Assembly: GCA_963702575.1 (NCBI GenBank)
Contig: CAVPCU010000002.1
Coordinates: 496,001-560,000 of the forward strand
Length of the DNA stretch: 64,000 nt
DNA from: VRUE01 sp963702575
GTDB lineage: Bacteria; Actinomycetota; Thermoleophilia; Solirubrobacterales; 70-9
Direction of reading: 5' to 3'
Positions 25,927-35,609 of the stretch are shown here, one piece after another. A model generated the notes under the pieces. That model saw only the letters and a list, made by a program, of their open reading frames with translations. It did not search any database and was not told the origin of the DNA. Numbering within the stretch: position 1 is the stretch's first letter; the number at the start of each line of letters is the position of its first letter. The position numbers and the translations under genes are program-made.

Positions 25927-25958
25927 CCGCCCGACGGCCCTTTCACACGCCCGGGCGG
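25927..25958. terminator. GC hairpin after the cyclophilin gene
   Basis: CCGCCCG (25927-25933) pairs with CGGGCGG (25952-25958) around an 18-base loop, directly between the cyclophilin stop and the 3' end of the convergent tRNA-Ser. There is no T-run, so it is a weak call. Confidence 0.35.
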
Positions 25959-25962
25959 TTAG

Positions 25963-26051
25963 CGGAGGGGGTGGGATTCGAACCCACGAGACGCCTGACG
26001 ACGCCTAGCGGCTTTCAAGGCCGCCGCATTCAACCGCTCTGCCACCCCTCC
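25963..26051 (-). tRNA. tRNA-Ser(TGA)
   Basis: The 89-nt class II cloverleaf has acceptor GGAGGGG/CCCCTCC with G73, an anticodon loop CTTGAAA (anticodon TGA) on a GCGGC/GCCGC stem, a long variable arm and a GTGGG-TTCGAAT-CCCAC T arm. CCA is not encoded. The acceptor closely resembles that of the unusual tRNA at 910-997. Confidence 0.97.
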
Positions 26052-26145
26052 AGGGTGTCTGCGACTCGATGTCGATGCTAGCTGCAAGTCTATGGACGGA
26101 AAGGCACGGAGTAAAAGGCCCAATAGTGATTGGATTAGGGGCAAC

Positions 26146-27302
26146 ATGCGCCGGTTGCTGATTCTCGTCTCGACCATGGTCTTCTTCGACGTGGCGTTCT
26201 ACGCCGCGATCGCGCCGCTTCTGCCCGACTATGTGGCGAACCTCGGCCTGAGCAAGGCCGAAGCCGGCATCCTCGCCGCGGCCTACGCCGCCGGCACGCT
26301 GATCGCCTCGCTGCCGGCCGGCTTCGTCGCGACCAGGATTGGTCCGCGCCGCACCGTCGTCGCCGGCCTGCTCCTGCTCGGCGTCTCCAGCGTCGTCTTC
26401 GGCTTCGCTCAGGAGATAACGCTGCTCGACGCCGCTCGCTTCGCTCAAGGGGTCTCCGGGGCGCTGATCTGGTCCGGGGCCCTGACCTGGCTGATTACGA
26501 CGGCTCCGGCAGAGCGAAGGGGCTCGGTGATCGGCACCGCCCTCGGGACGGCCGTCGCCGGCGCCCTCATCGGCCCAGTCTTCGGCGCCCTCGCGGCCGA
26601 AGTCGGCACCGGGACCGTCTTCGGCGCGGTCCTCGGGATCTCGATCGTCCTCGCCGTCCTCGCTGCCCGCCTGCCCGAAGGGCCGCCGGCCGAGCGCCAG
26701 CCGCTGCGCGAGGTCGCGACGCGGATCGTCAGCGCCCCCGTGCTGACCGCGACCGCCTTCGTCGCCGTCCCCTCGCTGATGTTCGGCGCGGTCGAGGTTC
26801 TGGTGCCGCTGCGCGTCGCCGACCTCGGCGGCGGGCACGTGCTGATCGCCGGCGGGTTCATCGCCGGCGCCGCGCTCGAGGCGGGCCTGGCGCCGGTTGC
26901 CGGCCGCCTCTCCGACCGGGTTGGCCGCCGCCTTCCCTTCGTGATCGGCACCGCGATCTGCGCCTGCGCGATGCTCGCCTTCGCCGCCGCGCAGGCGCTG
27001 GGGCCGGTCTTCGGCGCTCTGATCCTCGGCTCGCTCGGGACCGGGATCTGCTTCACCCCGGCGCTGACGACGCTCTCCGAGACAGCCGAGGGCAGCGGCC
27101 TCGCAGCAGGGATTCGCCGCCGGGCTCTCCAACATGGCCTGGGCGGCGGGTCAGATGGGCGGCGCCCTGGCCGGCGGCGCCGCCGCCGCCGTCGCCGGCT
27201 ACGCGGCGCCGAGCGGTCGCGGTATCGCTCCTCCTGCTCTTCACCTCGGCTTACGCCTATCGCTCGCTGCTGCCGCCGCTGGTCCGTCCCGCCGAGGGGT
27301 AG
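26146..27302 (+). CDS. Major facilitator superfamily transporter (two apparent frameshifts)
   Basis: The restored product of about 385 residues has twelve membrane helices. MFS signatures are ATRIGPRRTVV after helix 2 and GRLSDRVGRRLPFVIG in the central half, with a drug/sugar-antiporter flavour (FAQGVSGALIWSGALTWL). One extra base near 27110 and another near 27214 break the frame. The intact C terminus (AAGLSNMAWAAGQMGG, then LFTSAYAYRSLLPPLVRP) is readable in the other frames, and the stop is at 27300. ATG 26146 begins directly at the first helix. ATG 26092 is an alternative. The oxidase gene follows after 9 bp. Confidence 0.82.
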
Positions 27303-27311
27303 TTTTCGCCC

Positions 27312-28608
27312 ATGGCGGGCGAGTGGCGCAACTGGACCGGGGACCAGAGCTGCGCTCCGGCACAGCTCCTCCGCCCCCGCGACCGCGAGGAGCTGGCGGC
27401 GGCGGTGGCGGGTGCGGCCGAGGCAGGCCTCGAGGTCAGCGTCGCGGGCTCGGGGCACTCCTTCACCGAGGCGGCGTTGACCGACGGCGCGATGATCGAC
27501 GTCGGCGCGCTCGGCGGCGTGTTCGACGCCGACCGCGGCTCCGGCCTGGTCAGGGTCGGCGGCGGCACCGTCCTCGCCGACCTCAACCGCGAGCTGGATC
27601 GGCTCGGCCTGGCGATGGAGAACCTCGGCGACATCGACCGCCAGACGGTCGCCGGCGCGATCTCGACCGGCACCCACGGCACCGGCGAGAAGCTGCGCAA
27701 CATCTCGGCCCAGGTCGAGGCGGTTGAGCTGGTGCTGGCCGACGGCGGCGTGCGCGAGCTCGACGCGGCGAGCGGGGACCTGCTGCGCGCCGCGCGGGTC
27801 GGCGTCGGGGCGCTCGGTGCGATCTCCGCGGTGACGCTGCGCTGCGTCCCGGCCTTCGTCCTCGAGCGGGTCGACGCGCCGGCGCCGCGCGAGGAGGTCC
27901 TCGACAGCTTCGACGAGCGGGCTGCGGCAAACGACCACTTCGAGCTCTTCACCTTCCCCTACGCCGACTCGGCGCTGGTGCTCGAGCGCAACCGGGTCGA
28001 GGGTCCGCCGCGCCCGCGCGGCCGCCTCGCCTCCTACCTCAACGACATCGTGCTCGAGAACTGGGCGCTGGAGGCGTTCTCCGCCGCCGGCCGGGCCATC
28101 CCCGGCGCGATCCCGCGGCTCTCGCGGCTCGCCGCCGCGCTCGCCTCGGGCGGCAGGACGATCGACCGCTCCGACCGTGTCTTCGCCAGCGAGCGCCGCG
28201 TCCGCTTCACCGAGATGGAGTACGGGGTGCCGCGCCGAGCACGGCCCCGAGGCGGCGCGGCGGGTGATCGAGTGGGTGCGGGCCAACCGCTACCCGGTCT
28301 TCTTCCCGATCGAGATGCGGGTCGCGGCGGGCGACGACGCGCTGCTCAGCCCCTCGCACGAGCGCGACACCGCCTACATCGCCGTCCACCAGTACCGCGG
28401 GATGGAGTGGCGCCCCTACTTCGAGGCGGTCGAGGCGATCATGGACGAGTACGGCGGCCGCCCCCACTGGGGCAAGCGCCACTTCCAGACCGCGGCGACG
28501 CTCGCTCCCCGCTACCCGGCCTGGGCGGAGTTCCAGGCGGCCCGCGACGAGCTCGACCCGGACCGCGTCTTCACCAACGAGTACGCCGCCCGCGTCCTCG
28601 GTCCCTGA
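27312..28608 (+). CDS. FAD-linked sugar-lactone oxidase (gulono-/arabinono-lactone oxidase family, one frameshift)
   Basis: The restored protein of about 431 residues has an N-terminal FAD_binding_4 (PCMH) domain: SVAGSGHSFTEAALTDGAMIDV, GGGTVLADLNRELDRLGLAMENLGDID and the FAD-site ISTGTHGTGEK. A C-terminal ALO domain has HWGKRHFQTAATLAPRYP and ends DPDRVFTNEYAARVLG. It would oxidise an aldonolactone or polyol with oxygen or an acceptor. The usual His of SGGH is in GSGHS, so the flavin may be covalently bound. One extra base near 28231 splits it. The convergent racemase-like gene ends 5 bp away. Confidence 0.85.
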
Positions 28609-28613
28609 GTCGC

Positions 28614-29831
28614 CTAGAGGAAGGCCTTGTCCCTCGCCGCGGTAGGTGGGCACGATGTCGACGATCTCGCCGCCCTCGATCAGGTGGAGGAGGTCGAAGC
28701 GCTCGCACAGCTCGCCCGCCTTGGCGTGGCGGAAGTAGACGCGGTCGCCGATCCGCAGCTGGGTCGCCGGCGGGCCGAGCAGCGGCGTCTGCACCTCGCC
28801 GGCGCCCTCCTCGGGGTCGAGCGTCAGGCCCGGCGGCAGCCAGGGCGACGGCAGCCGGCTGGCGTCGCCGCTGCCGGAGGCGAGGTAGCCGCCGCCCAGC
28901 GCCGTGGCGACGCCGGGCGATGGCTTGCGCACGATCGGCAGGGCGAAGCCGGCGGCCGGGGATCAGCGAGAAGCGGCTGTAGTGGTCGAAGAGGGCGGGG
29001 GCGTAGAAGCCCGATCCCGCGCTCACCTCGGTCACCGCGTCCTCCGCCGCGGTCAGCTCGAGGCTGCCGGTGCCGCCGCCGTTGACGATCGGGAGGTCGG
29101 CAGAACTCGCGGATCGCGGCGACGATCGCGGCCCGCCGCTCGGCCAGCTCGGCGGCGGAGCGGCGCTGCATCAAGCGGATCGCGGCGCCGCGCAGCCGCC
29201 GTCCCGGCGGGCGATCGCCGACCCCGGCGATCTGGCCCTCGTAGGCCATCAGCGCGACCAGATCGATCTGCGGGCGGCGCTCGATCTCCTGCGCCAGGGC
29301 AACCGCCTGCTCGACCGTGTGCACGGGCGAGCGCTTGGGGCCGACCTTGAGCCGCCCGCCCAAGCGCCCACCAGCTCGCGTCGACGTCGATGCAGACCCG
29401 CATCGGAGCCGCGCCGGCGCCGAGCACGGACTCGATCGCGTCGAGGTGCTCGGCGCAGTCGACCATCACGATCGGCGCGCCCTCCGGGTTGGCGACCGAG
29501 CGCAGCGCCAGCTCGCCGAGCGCCTCGACGTCGGCGGTCGGGTAGGCGAGCAGCAGGTCCTCGAAGCCCTGCTCGGCCAGCCACAGCGTCTCCGGCAGGG
29601 TGAAGGTCAGCAGCCCCTGCGAAGCGCTCGTCGCTGGCCAGGACGCGTTCCAGCAGCGCTCGGCAGCGCAGCGACTTGCTCGCCACGCGGATCGGCTTGC
29701 CGGCCGGCGCGCTCGAGCATCGCCGCCGCGTTCGACCCCATCGCGTCGAGGTCGACGAAGGCGAACGGCGCCTCGACCTCGGCGAAGATCGCCTCGTAGC
29801 GGGCGTGCGATTGGTCGAGGCCGGGACTCAT
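28614..29831 (-). CDS. Alanine-racemase-fold PLP enzyme (D-amino-acid deaminase/aldolase-like, six frameshifts)
   Basis: Piecing the frames together gives about 404 residues: an N-terminal alanine racemase barrel with the PLP-lysine segment IRVASKSLRC, MRVCIDVDASWW, LMAYEGQI, FADLPIVNGGGTGS, then a C-terminal domain with SAGSGFYAPALFDHY, RKPSPGVATALGGGY and YFRHAKAGELCERF, which resembles the metal-dependent D-threonine aldolase / D-serine dehydratase group. Single extra bases occur near 28633, 28968, 29097, 29360, 29620 and 29697 (counted on the coding strand). Every frame change leaves family-like residues on both sides, which suggests sequencing error. The substrate is not determinable. 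Confidence 0.75.
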
Positions 29832-29889
29832 CGGTGATCCGAGCCTAACCCGGCCGCAGCCCGGAACCGGCGCTAATGTTTCTCGCCCC

Positions 29890-29978
29890 GGAGAGGTGGC
29901 CGAGTGGCTGAAGGCACTCGCCTGCTAAGCGAGTAGGGGGCGCAAGCTCTCTCGAGGGTTCGAATCCCTCCCTCTCCG
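29890..29978 (+). tRNA. tRNA-Ser(GCT)
   Basis: The 89-nt class II cloverleaf has acceptor GGAGAGG/CCTCTCC with G73, an anticodon loop CTGCTAA (anticodon GCT) on a CTCGC/GCGAG stem, a long variable arm and a GAGGG-TTCGAAT-CCCTC T arm. CCA is not encoded. Confidence 0.97.
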
Positions 29979-29994
29979 TTTTCGGACCTGGAGC

Positions 29995-31446
29995 TCAGGT
30001 CCGCGAGCGGACGATCGCGACGGCGCCGCGGGCGGGATCATCGTCACGTTGCGGTGCACGGCCCGCTCGGGGGCCGGGTCGTCGGCCTCGAGGTCGAGGC
30101 GGCGGGCCATCGCCTCGAGCACGACGCGCTGCTCGGCCATCGCCAGGGCGGCGCCGAGGCAGCGGCGGATGCCGCCGCCGAAGGGGATCCACTCGTAGGT
30201 GCCGGGCTTGCGCCGTCGAGCCAGCGCTCGGGGCGGAACTCGAACGGCTCCGGGTAGACGTCCTCGCGGTGGTGGACGAGCAGGATGCTCATCGCCGACC
30301 GGCGTGTCGGCCGGGACGGCGTAGGCGCCGAGCCGCCAGGGCACCTTCACCCGCCGGCCGATCGATCGGGATCACCGGCCGCGAGCGCATCGCCCTCGAC
30401 GATCGTCGCCTCGATCCTCTCCTCGGCGCCCTCGCCGGAGCGGACCGCGTCGCGCAGGCGCGTCGTGGGCGTCGGGCGTGCGGACCAGCCGCTCCCAGGT
30501 CCAGGCGAGCGAGTTGGCGGTCGTCTCGTGGCCGGCGAGGACGAGGGTCAGCAGCTCGTCGCGCAGTTCTTTGTCGCTCATCGCCTCGCCGCTCCTCGGT
30601 CCGCGCCTGCAGCAGCAGCGAGAGGATGTCGCGGCGCTCCTCCGAGGTCGGCGGCGGCGCGGCGCTGCGCGATCACCGCGTAGGTGGCGCGGTCGAGCAT
30701 GTCGAGGCCGACCTTCATCAGGCCGACCGGCTCGTCGCGGTTGAGGTTCATCAGCTCGCCGAGCTGGGCCAGCGGCCAGGTCGAGGCGGCGACCAGGCGC
30801 TTGATCGCCTGGCGCAGCCAGTGCTCGCGGCGTGCCGCGGCTGCGGGCTTGCCCTCGATGCCGAAGATCCCGGCCATGATCACGTCGAGGGTGATCGCCT
30901 GCATCCGCGGCGCCAGGGCGAAGGGCGTGCCGAGCGGCCAGCGGTCGATCTCGCGCTCGGCGGCGTCGGCGATCATCTGCGTGTAGCTGCTCGATCGCCT
31001 CGCCGTGGAAGGGCGGCAGCAGCAGCTTGCGCTGGCGCATGTGGCGCGGCGCCGACCGCGGTCAGGACCGAGTTGGGCCCGACGATCGGCCGCAGCGGCG
31101 ACTCGCCGGTCAGCGAGGGCGCCTGCTCGGGCTTGGCGGTGAAGAGCGAGCGGACGTGGTCGGGGTGGCTGGTGATCACCGGCCCGCCGGATCGACGATG
31201 CCGTGCATGCGGAAGACTTCGCCGAGCTCGCGGCGGGCGCGGAAGACGAACTCGATCTGGCGCTGGTTGAAGCGCAGCGATCTGCAGCAGCCGCGGCAGC
31301 TCGATCGCCGGCGGCTGGGGCAGGCCAGCCGCCTCGACCGCCTCGATCGGCCCGGCGGGGGAGGCCGGCGCCTCGCCGACCAGGCCGTTCACGGGCGCGG
31401 TCTCGGGCGGAGCGGGCGGAGCGGCGGTCTCGGTGGGGGCGCTCAC
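29995..31446 (-). CDS. Cytochrome P450 (about eleven frameshifts)
   Basis: The fragments assemble into a complete P450 of about 480 residues: an N-terminal proline/alanine leader, LTGESPLRPIVGPNSVLTAVG, RQRKLLLPPFHGEAI (C-helix WR/RH region), the I-helix ELLTLVLAGHETTANSLAWTW, HREDVYPEPFEFRPERWLDG and the heme loop WIPFGGGIRRCLGAALA with the axial Cys. This is the pattern of actinobacterial CYPs acting on terpenoid or lipid substrates. Frame breaks lie near 30036, 30207, 30296, 30360, 30458, 30591, 30653, 30989, 31050, 31191 and 31275. Most are one extra base, and a few fit one missing base. All conserved motifs survive, so sequence error is more likely than pseudogene decay. It is divergent from pyruvate kinase. 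Confidence 0.8.
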
Positions 31447-31516
31447 GCGATCAGTGTTACACAGATCGATGTCATATCACAGCAGACCTCTACAGCTCTA
31501 CAGTCATGTGAGCCGC

Positions 31517-32935
31517 ATGCACGGCAGGCGGACCAAGATCATCGCGACGGTCGGCCCCGCGAGCTGGGACGAGGACGTCCTCGTGCGCCTGATCGAGGCC
31601 GGCGCCGACGTCTTCCGGCTCAACTTCTCCCACGCCGACCGCGAGCGCCACGCGCGCACGATCGAGTCGATCCGCGCTGCCGCCGAGCGGGTCGGGCGCG
31701 AGGTCGCGATCCTCGGCGACCTGCCGGGGCCGAAGCTGCGGATCGGCGAGCTGCGCGACGACGTCGCCGAGCTCGAGACCGGCATGCACGTGAAGCTGAC
31801 CGCCGCAGGACGTCGAGGGCGACCGCGAGACGATCCCGGTCGACTGGCCCGGCGTCTCCTCGCTGCGCGAGGACGAGCTGGTCTACCTCGCCGACGGCTC
31901 GATCCGGCTGCGGGTGCGCGAGCCCGAAGACGGCGGCGTCGACTGCCGAGGTCGAGGTCGGCGGGACGCTCTCCTCGCACAAGGGGATGAACATCCCCGG
32001 CGTCACCGCGCAGCTCGGCGACCGACGGCGACCTCGGCTGGGTCGAGTTCGCGGTCGAGCACGGCATCGACCTGCTCGCGGTCTCCTTCGTCTCCGAGCG
32101 CCGCCGACCTCGAGCCGGTCGCCGAGCGGCTGCGGCCAGCTCGGCTCCGACATCCCGCTGATCGCCAAGATCGAGAAGCCGCAGGCGGCGGAGAACGCCG
32201 AGGAGATCGTCCGCGCGGCGAGCGGCGGGATCATGGTCGCCCGCGGCGATCTCGGGATCGAGCTGCCGCTGGCCCAGGTGCCGGTCGTGCAGAAACGGCT
32301 GATCCGCGCCGCCGGCGTGCGCTCCAAGCCGGCGATCACGGCGACGCAGATGCTCGCCTCGATGGTCACCGAGCGGCGCCCGACCCGGGCCGAGGTGACC
32401 GACGTCGCCAACGCGATCTTCGACGGCACCGACGCGGTGATGCTCTCCGAGGAGACCGCGGTCGGCCGCCACCCGGTCGAGGCGGTGCGGGCGATGGACC
32501 AGATCGCCCGCGCGACCGAGCCCGACCTGCCCTACGGCGAGTGGCTCTTCACCCGCACCGACCAGGCGACCCAGGACGTCGCCGACTCGGTCGCCCAGGG
32601 CGCGGTCGGCGCTGTCTACCGGCTCAACCTGGCGGCGATGGTGGTGCCGACGACCAGCGGCCGCAGCGCGCGGCTGGTCTCCGCCCACCGGCCGAACGTG
32701 CCGGTGCTGGCGGTCTCGCCGCGGATCGAGACGGTGCGCCGGCTCAGCTTGCTGTTCGGCGTCACCGCGGTCCACAGCGAGCACGAGACCGAGGTGCGCG
32801 CTCCTGCTCGACGATTGCGCTGCGCTCGCCGCCCGCCACGGCGTCGCCAAGTCGGGCGACCTGATCGCGATCGTCGCCGGCATGCCGGACCAGGAGCTGG
32901 GGACCAACCTGTTCGAGGTGCACCGGGTGCCCTGA
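31517..32935 (+). CDS. pyk: Pyruvate kinase (six frameshifts)
   Basis: The restored product of about 470 residues converts phosphoenolpyruvate and ADP into pyruvate and ATP. It shows RRTKIIATVGPAS, RLNFSHA, the SSHKGMNIPG segment, IAKIEKPQAAEN (catalytic Lys), MVARGDLGIELPL, KPAITATQMLASM and NAIFDGTDAVMLSEETAVG. Single extra bases occur near 31807, 31945, 32023, 32099, 32138 and 32801. The frame returns to that of the start codon and ends at TGA 32933. In each case the neighbouring frames hold the expected residues. ATG 31517 is the first Met before the conserved start. GTG 31508 is possible. Confidence 0.9.
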
Positions 32936-32957
32936 GTGTCGGTAGGGTTCCGGCGCA

Positions 32958-33425
32958 GTGACCGATTTCGACGCGATAGCCAAGGGGATGACGCAGGCGG
33001 TGCCCTTTGCCGCCTACGTCGGCGTGGAGATAACGAGCGTCGCCGCCGGCGAGGCGGTCGTGCGCCTGCCGGAGCGCACGGAGCTGACCAACCACGTCGG
33101 CTCCCAGCACGCCGGCGCGCTCTTCACCGCCGCCGAGGCCGCGTCCGGCGCGGCCTTCGTCGGCGCCTTCGTCGAGCGGCTGGGCGAGATCACGCCGCTG
33201 GCTCGCAGCGCCGAGATCTCCTACGAGAAGATCGCCAGGGGGCCGATCGACGCGAGCGCCCGGCTCGGGGTGCCGGCTGAGGAGGCGCTGGCGACGCTCG
33301 ACGCCGAGGGCAAGGTCGTGTTCCCCTGCGAGATCGAGCTGGCCGACGCCGCGGGCAAGCGGGTCGCCACGGCGACCGTCCACTGGCACGTGCGACTGAA
33401 CAAGCCGGCCGCCGCCGGCGCATGA
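32958..33425 (+). CDS. Hotdog-fold thioesterase-like protein (DUF4442/PaaI type)
   Basis: The 155-residue product fits a single hotdog domain: AYVGVEITSVAAGEAVVRLPERTELTNHVGSQHAGALFTAAEAASG. The motif NHVGSQHAGALFTAAE matches the acyl-CoA thioesterase-like DUF4442/YiiD group, in which the Asn/His and Glu/Asp residues sit near the thioester. It would hydrolyse an acyl-CoA. The substrate is unknown. Its stop overlaps the ATG of the enoyl-CoA hydratase gene (ATGA), so the two are translationally coupled and probably share a lipid or organic-acid pathway. Confidence 0.85.
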   Translation: MTDFDAIAKGMTQAVPFAAYVGVEITSVAAGEAVVRLPERTELTNHVGSQHAGALFTAAEAASGAAFVGAFVERLGEITPLARSAEISYEKIARGPIDASARLGVPAEEALATLDAEGKVVFPCEIELADAAGKRVATATVHWHVRLNKPAAAGA

Positions 33426-34199
33426 GCGCCGTCCGCCTCGAGCGCGACGAGGCGGGCCTGGCGGTCGCGACCTTCGACAGCCCGCCGCTCAACCTCTTCG
33501 ACCAGGCGATGTTCGAGGGCCTGCAGGCCGCGGTCGCGGCGGTCGAGGCCGAGCCGCCGCGGGCGCTGCTCTTCCGCGCCGAGGGCCGCGCCGTCTCCGG
33601 CGGCGTCGACGTGCACGAGTTCGCCGGCCTGACGCCGGGGCGGGCGGGCGAGCTGTGGGACGAGCTGATCGGCCTGGTCGAGCGGGTCGAAGCGCTGCCG
33701 GCGCCGGTCGTCTTCGCCGCCCACGCGCTGACCCTGACGGCGGCCTTCGAGCTGGCGCTGGGCTGCGACCTGATCCTCGCCGCCCGCTCGGCCCAGTTCG
33801 GCCTGGTCGAGAAGGTCGTCGGCCTGACCCCCTCGATGGGCGGCACCCAGCGCCTCGCCGAGCGCGCCGGCAGCGGCCGCGCCCGCCACTTCGTGATGAG
33901 CGGTGGGCTCTTCGGCGCCGAGGAGATGGAGCGCTGGGGCGTCGTCAACCTCGTCTACGACGACGAGGGCTTCGACGCCGCGCGCCCGCGCTTTCGCCGC
34001 CGAGCTGGCCGCCGGCCCGACCCGCGCCCACGCGATGACCAAGCACATCCTCCGCCGCTACCGCGAAGGCGGCATCCCCGCAGCCGACGAGGCCGTCCGC
34101 AAGGACGCCGGCGAGCTCTTCGCCACCGAGGACCTCAAGCGCGCCGTCGAGACGTTCCTCGCCCAGGGGCCCGGCCACGCCGAGTTCCAAGGCCGCTGA
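33422..34199 (+). CDS. Enoyl-CoA hydratase/isomerase family protein (one frameshift)
   Basis: The restored product of about 258 residues shows the crotonase fold: DSPPLNLFDQAMFEGL, RALLFRAEGRAVSGGVDVHEF (first oxyanion strand) and FAAHALTLTAAFELALGCDLILAARSAQFGLVEKVVGLTPSMGGTQRLAERAG (second oxyanion strand and CoA site, Glu at the catalytic position). One extra base near 33990 shifts the frame. The expected C terminus (AFAAELAAGPTRAHAMTKHIL) continues in the next frame to TGA 34197. It is coupled to the thioesterase gene upstream. Confidence 0.87.
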
Positions 34200-34240
34200 C
34201 CCCATAGAATCCCCTGCGAGGCCCTCCCAGGCCTCTTCCT

Positions 34241-34314
34241 GCGCCTGTAGCTCAGTTGGATAGAGCGTCGGTCTACGAAACCGAAGGTCACAGGTTCGAA
34301 TCCTGTCAGGCGCG
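34241..34314 (+). tRNA. tRNA-Arg(ACG)
   Basis: The 74-nt cloverleaf has acceptor GCGCCTG/CAGGCGC with G73, D stem GCTC/GAGC, anticodon stem TCGGT/ACCGA with loop CTACGAA (anticodon ACG, read as ICG) and T arm ACAGG-TTCGAAT-CCTGT. CCA is not encoded. Its 3' part from the anticodon loop on is duplicated at 36736-36779, marking an integration site. Confidence 0.97.
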
Positions 34315-34316
34315 TT
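34273..34316. repeat. attL: tRNA-Arg 3' end copy (intact gene)
   Basis: These 44 bp, from the anticodon loop to two bases past the discriminator, are identical to 36736-36779. With one mismatch the match extends 5 bp further left. This copy completes the functional tRNA gene. Confidence 0.8.
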
Positions 34317-34384
34317 TACTCGATCCCGCTTGGGGAGCGGGATTGCGGGGCTTTCGGGATTTCGCCGGAGCGCGAAAACGCCGC

Positions 34385-34405
34385 TGGGGCAACGCCTGGG
34401 GCAAC
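34385..34405 (+). repeat. Paired 9-bp direct repeats at the left end
   Basis: Two TGGGGCAAC units (34385-34393 and 34397-34405) are separated by GCC and followed directly by ATG. The same arrangement occurs at the right end at 36618-36638. Equal spacing and orientation suggest recombinase arm-type binding sites. Confidence 0.5.
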
Positions 34406-34735
34406 ATGAGAAGCGCGCTTCTGCGATACTTGTTGTCTGTGAGATCGACGGCGAGGAAGACCGATGGCAAGACAGCCAGCGGCAAGCAAATCACCGATGA
34501 GCTGATCGACGTTCTTGCCAGTAAGGCGGAGGCGGGATACGAGATTGAGGAGTCGACGGAACCGATGGACATTGCAGAGGCGAAAGTAAGGCTCGAAAAG
34601 GTCCTTGACGAACTTGCGGCGGCTGGTTTCTCGGTCTGGGGTTGGGACGACGGGTCGATCCAGATTGGGCAGCTGCATGGCCCGGATGCCGAATGCGCTC
34701 CCCGGTACGCGGTGGACGATCCGCGGTCCAAATAG
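34406..34735 (+). CDS. Small antitoxin-like protein in the tRNA-Arg element
   Basis: The 109-residue product contains GKQITDELIDVLASKAEAGYEIEE (about residues 25-48), a pattern seen in the N-terminal region of many actinobacterial ribbon-helix-helix/MazE-like antitoxins (ITDELIxxLAxEAExGY). An acidic C-terminal part with several Trp and Gly follows (FSVWGWDDGSIQIGQLHG). No DNA-binding domain is clear. The start is uncertain: ATG 34406 directly follows the terminal repeats without a ribosome site, and GTG 34439 would give 98 residues. I infer a regulator or antitoxin-like role but cannot name a partner. Confidence 0.5.
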   Translation: MRSALLRYLLSVRSTARKTDGKTASGKQITDELIDVLASKAEAGYEIEESTEPMDIAEAKVRLEKVLDELAAAGFSVWGWDDGSIQIGQLHGPDAECAPRYAVDDPRSK

Positions 34736-34757
34736 ACGCCTGCGGACGGTACCCGCC

Positions 34758-34784
34758 GTATCATGTATTGATACCTGATACAGT
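34758..34784 (+). promoter_or_regulatory. Operator and leaderless promoter of the wHTH gene
   Basis: GTATCA-TGTAT-TGATAC (34758-34774) is a perfect 6-bp inverted repeat. A third half-site TGATAC follows at 34776-34781. A TANNNT -10 box (TACAGT, 34779-34784) overlaps it and lies 7 bp before ATG 34792, so transcription would start at the start codon. The binding protein is probably the winged-helix product of that gene. Confidence 0.5.
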
Positions 34785-34791
34785 TTTCGTC

Positions 34792-35316
34792 ATGGTCAAG
34801 GATTCCGATGTCTACGTCCTCAGTGGGCTGCTCGCCCACGATGAGGCTTGGAGCTACAGGTCGCTTGCGGAGCGGCTTCGTGTTCCGCATCCGGTCGTCC
34901 AGCGGGCGCTTGAGCGAGCGAAGGGCGCGGATCTGTATTCGGTGGACCGTCGCGAAGTCCATCTCCCTCACTTCGAGGAGTTCGCGCTTCACGCCCTCCG
35001 CTTTGTCGCTCCGGGTCGGCTGGGTCCGCTGACGGTAGGCGTGCCAGCGGCCTGGGCGGCGGAGCCGATGGTGGGCGCGATCCGCTCCTCGGGTGACGAG
35101 CCGCCTCCGGTCTGGCCTTATGCCCACGGCCGAGTTCGAGGACAGGCGATTGAGCCGCTGCATCCCGCGGCGCCTGAGGCGGTCGAGAGATGGCCGCAAC
35201 TCGGTGAAATCCTGGCAGTCCTCGACTGCCTCAGGGCTGGAGATCTACGCATTCGCAAGCCCGCTGAGGACTTGCTCTCAAAGATGCTTCCCGAGCCAAC
35301 CGTGGGCGATGCGTGA
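34792..35316 (+). CDS. Winged-helix DNA-binding protein of a toxin-linked family
   Basis: The 174-residue product begins with a winged helix-turn-helix (VYVLSGLLAHDEAWSYRSLAERLRVPHPVVQRALERAKGADL, residues 7-50). The conserved block RFVAPGRLGPLTVGVPAAWAAEPMVG follows, then DEPPPVWPYAHGRVRGQAIEPLHPAAPEA and a C-terminal helix. From memory this is a widespread family that usually sits beside a nucleotidyltransferase (AbiEii-like) gene, acting as regulator or antitoxin. Here no nucleotidyltransferase follows, which is odd. A palindrome overlapping the promoter suggests autoregulation, and the transcript appears leaderless. Confidence 0.65.
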   Translation: MVKDSDVYVLSGLLAHDEAWSYRSLAERLRVPHPVVQRALERAKGADLYSVDRREVHLPHFEEFALHALRFVAPGRLGPLTVGVPAAWAAEPMVGAIRSSGDEPPPVWPYAHGRVRGQAIEPLHPAAPEAVERWPQLGEILAVLDCLRAGDLRIRKPAEDLLSKMLPEPTVGDA

Positions 35317-35609
35317 GCGCACTCCAGCCAGGGGTCGTAACGGCGGCAGCGACGTTCCCCGGTGTAGGAGGCGACTCCATTCGCCGCCAGGGCGATATAA
35401 GTTTGCCGAGCAATCGAAGGCTTGGGGGGTGAGACTATGCGTGCCGAAGGATTTCCGTCCGATGGGTTGAAGAGCATGTATGCGATGCGAAGTGGGTACG
35501 CTTCCGCTATGGGACCTACGGACGCCGTCATTGTTCGTCCTCGTGTCGCTTCCTCGCTACCATGCCGGGCTTCGCTTCTTCCCATGAGGAGCGGGAGGGC
35601 TCTCCTTCG

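Noticed and set aside
29995..31446. Cytochrome P450 pseudogene
   Set aside because: All conserved motifs remain intact and the breaks are single-base, shared in style with essential genes nearby (pyruvate kinase, groEL), so sequence error is the simpler explanation. I cannot exclude decay.
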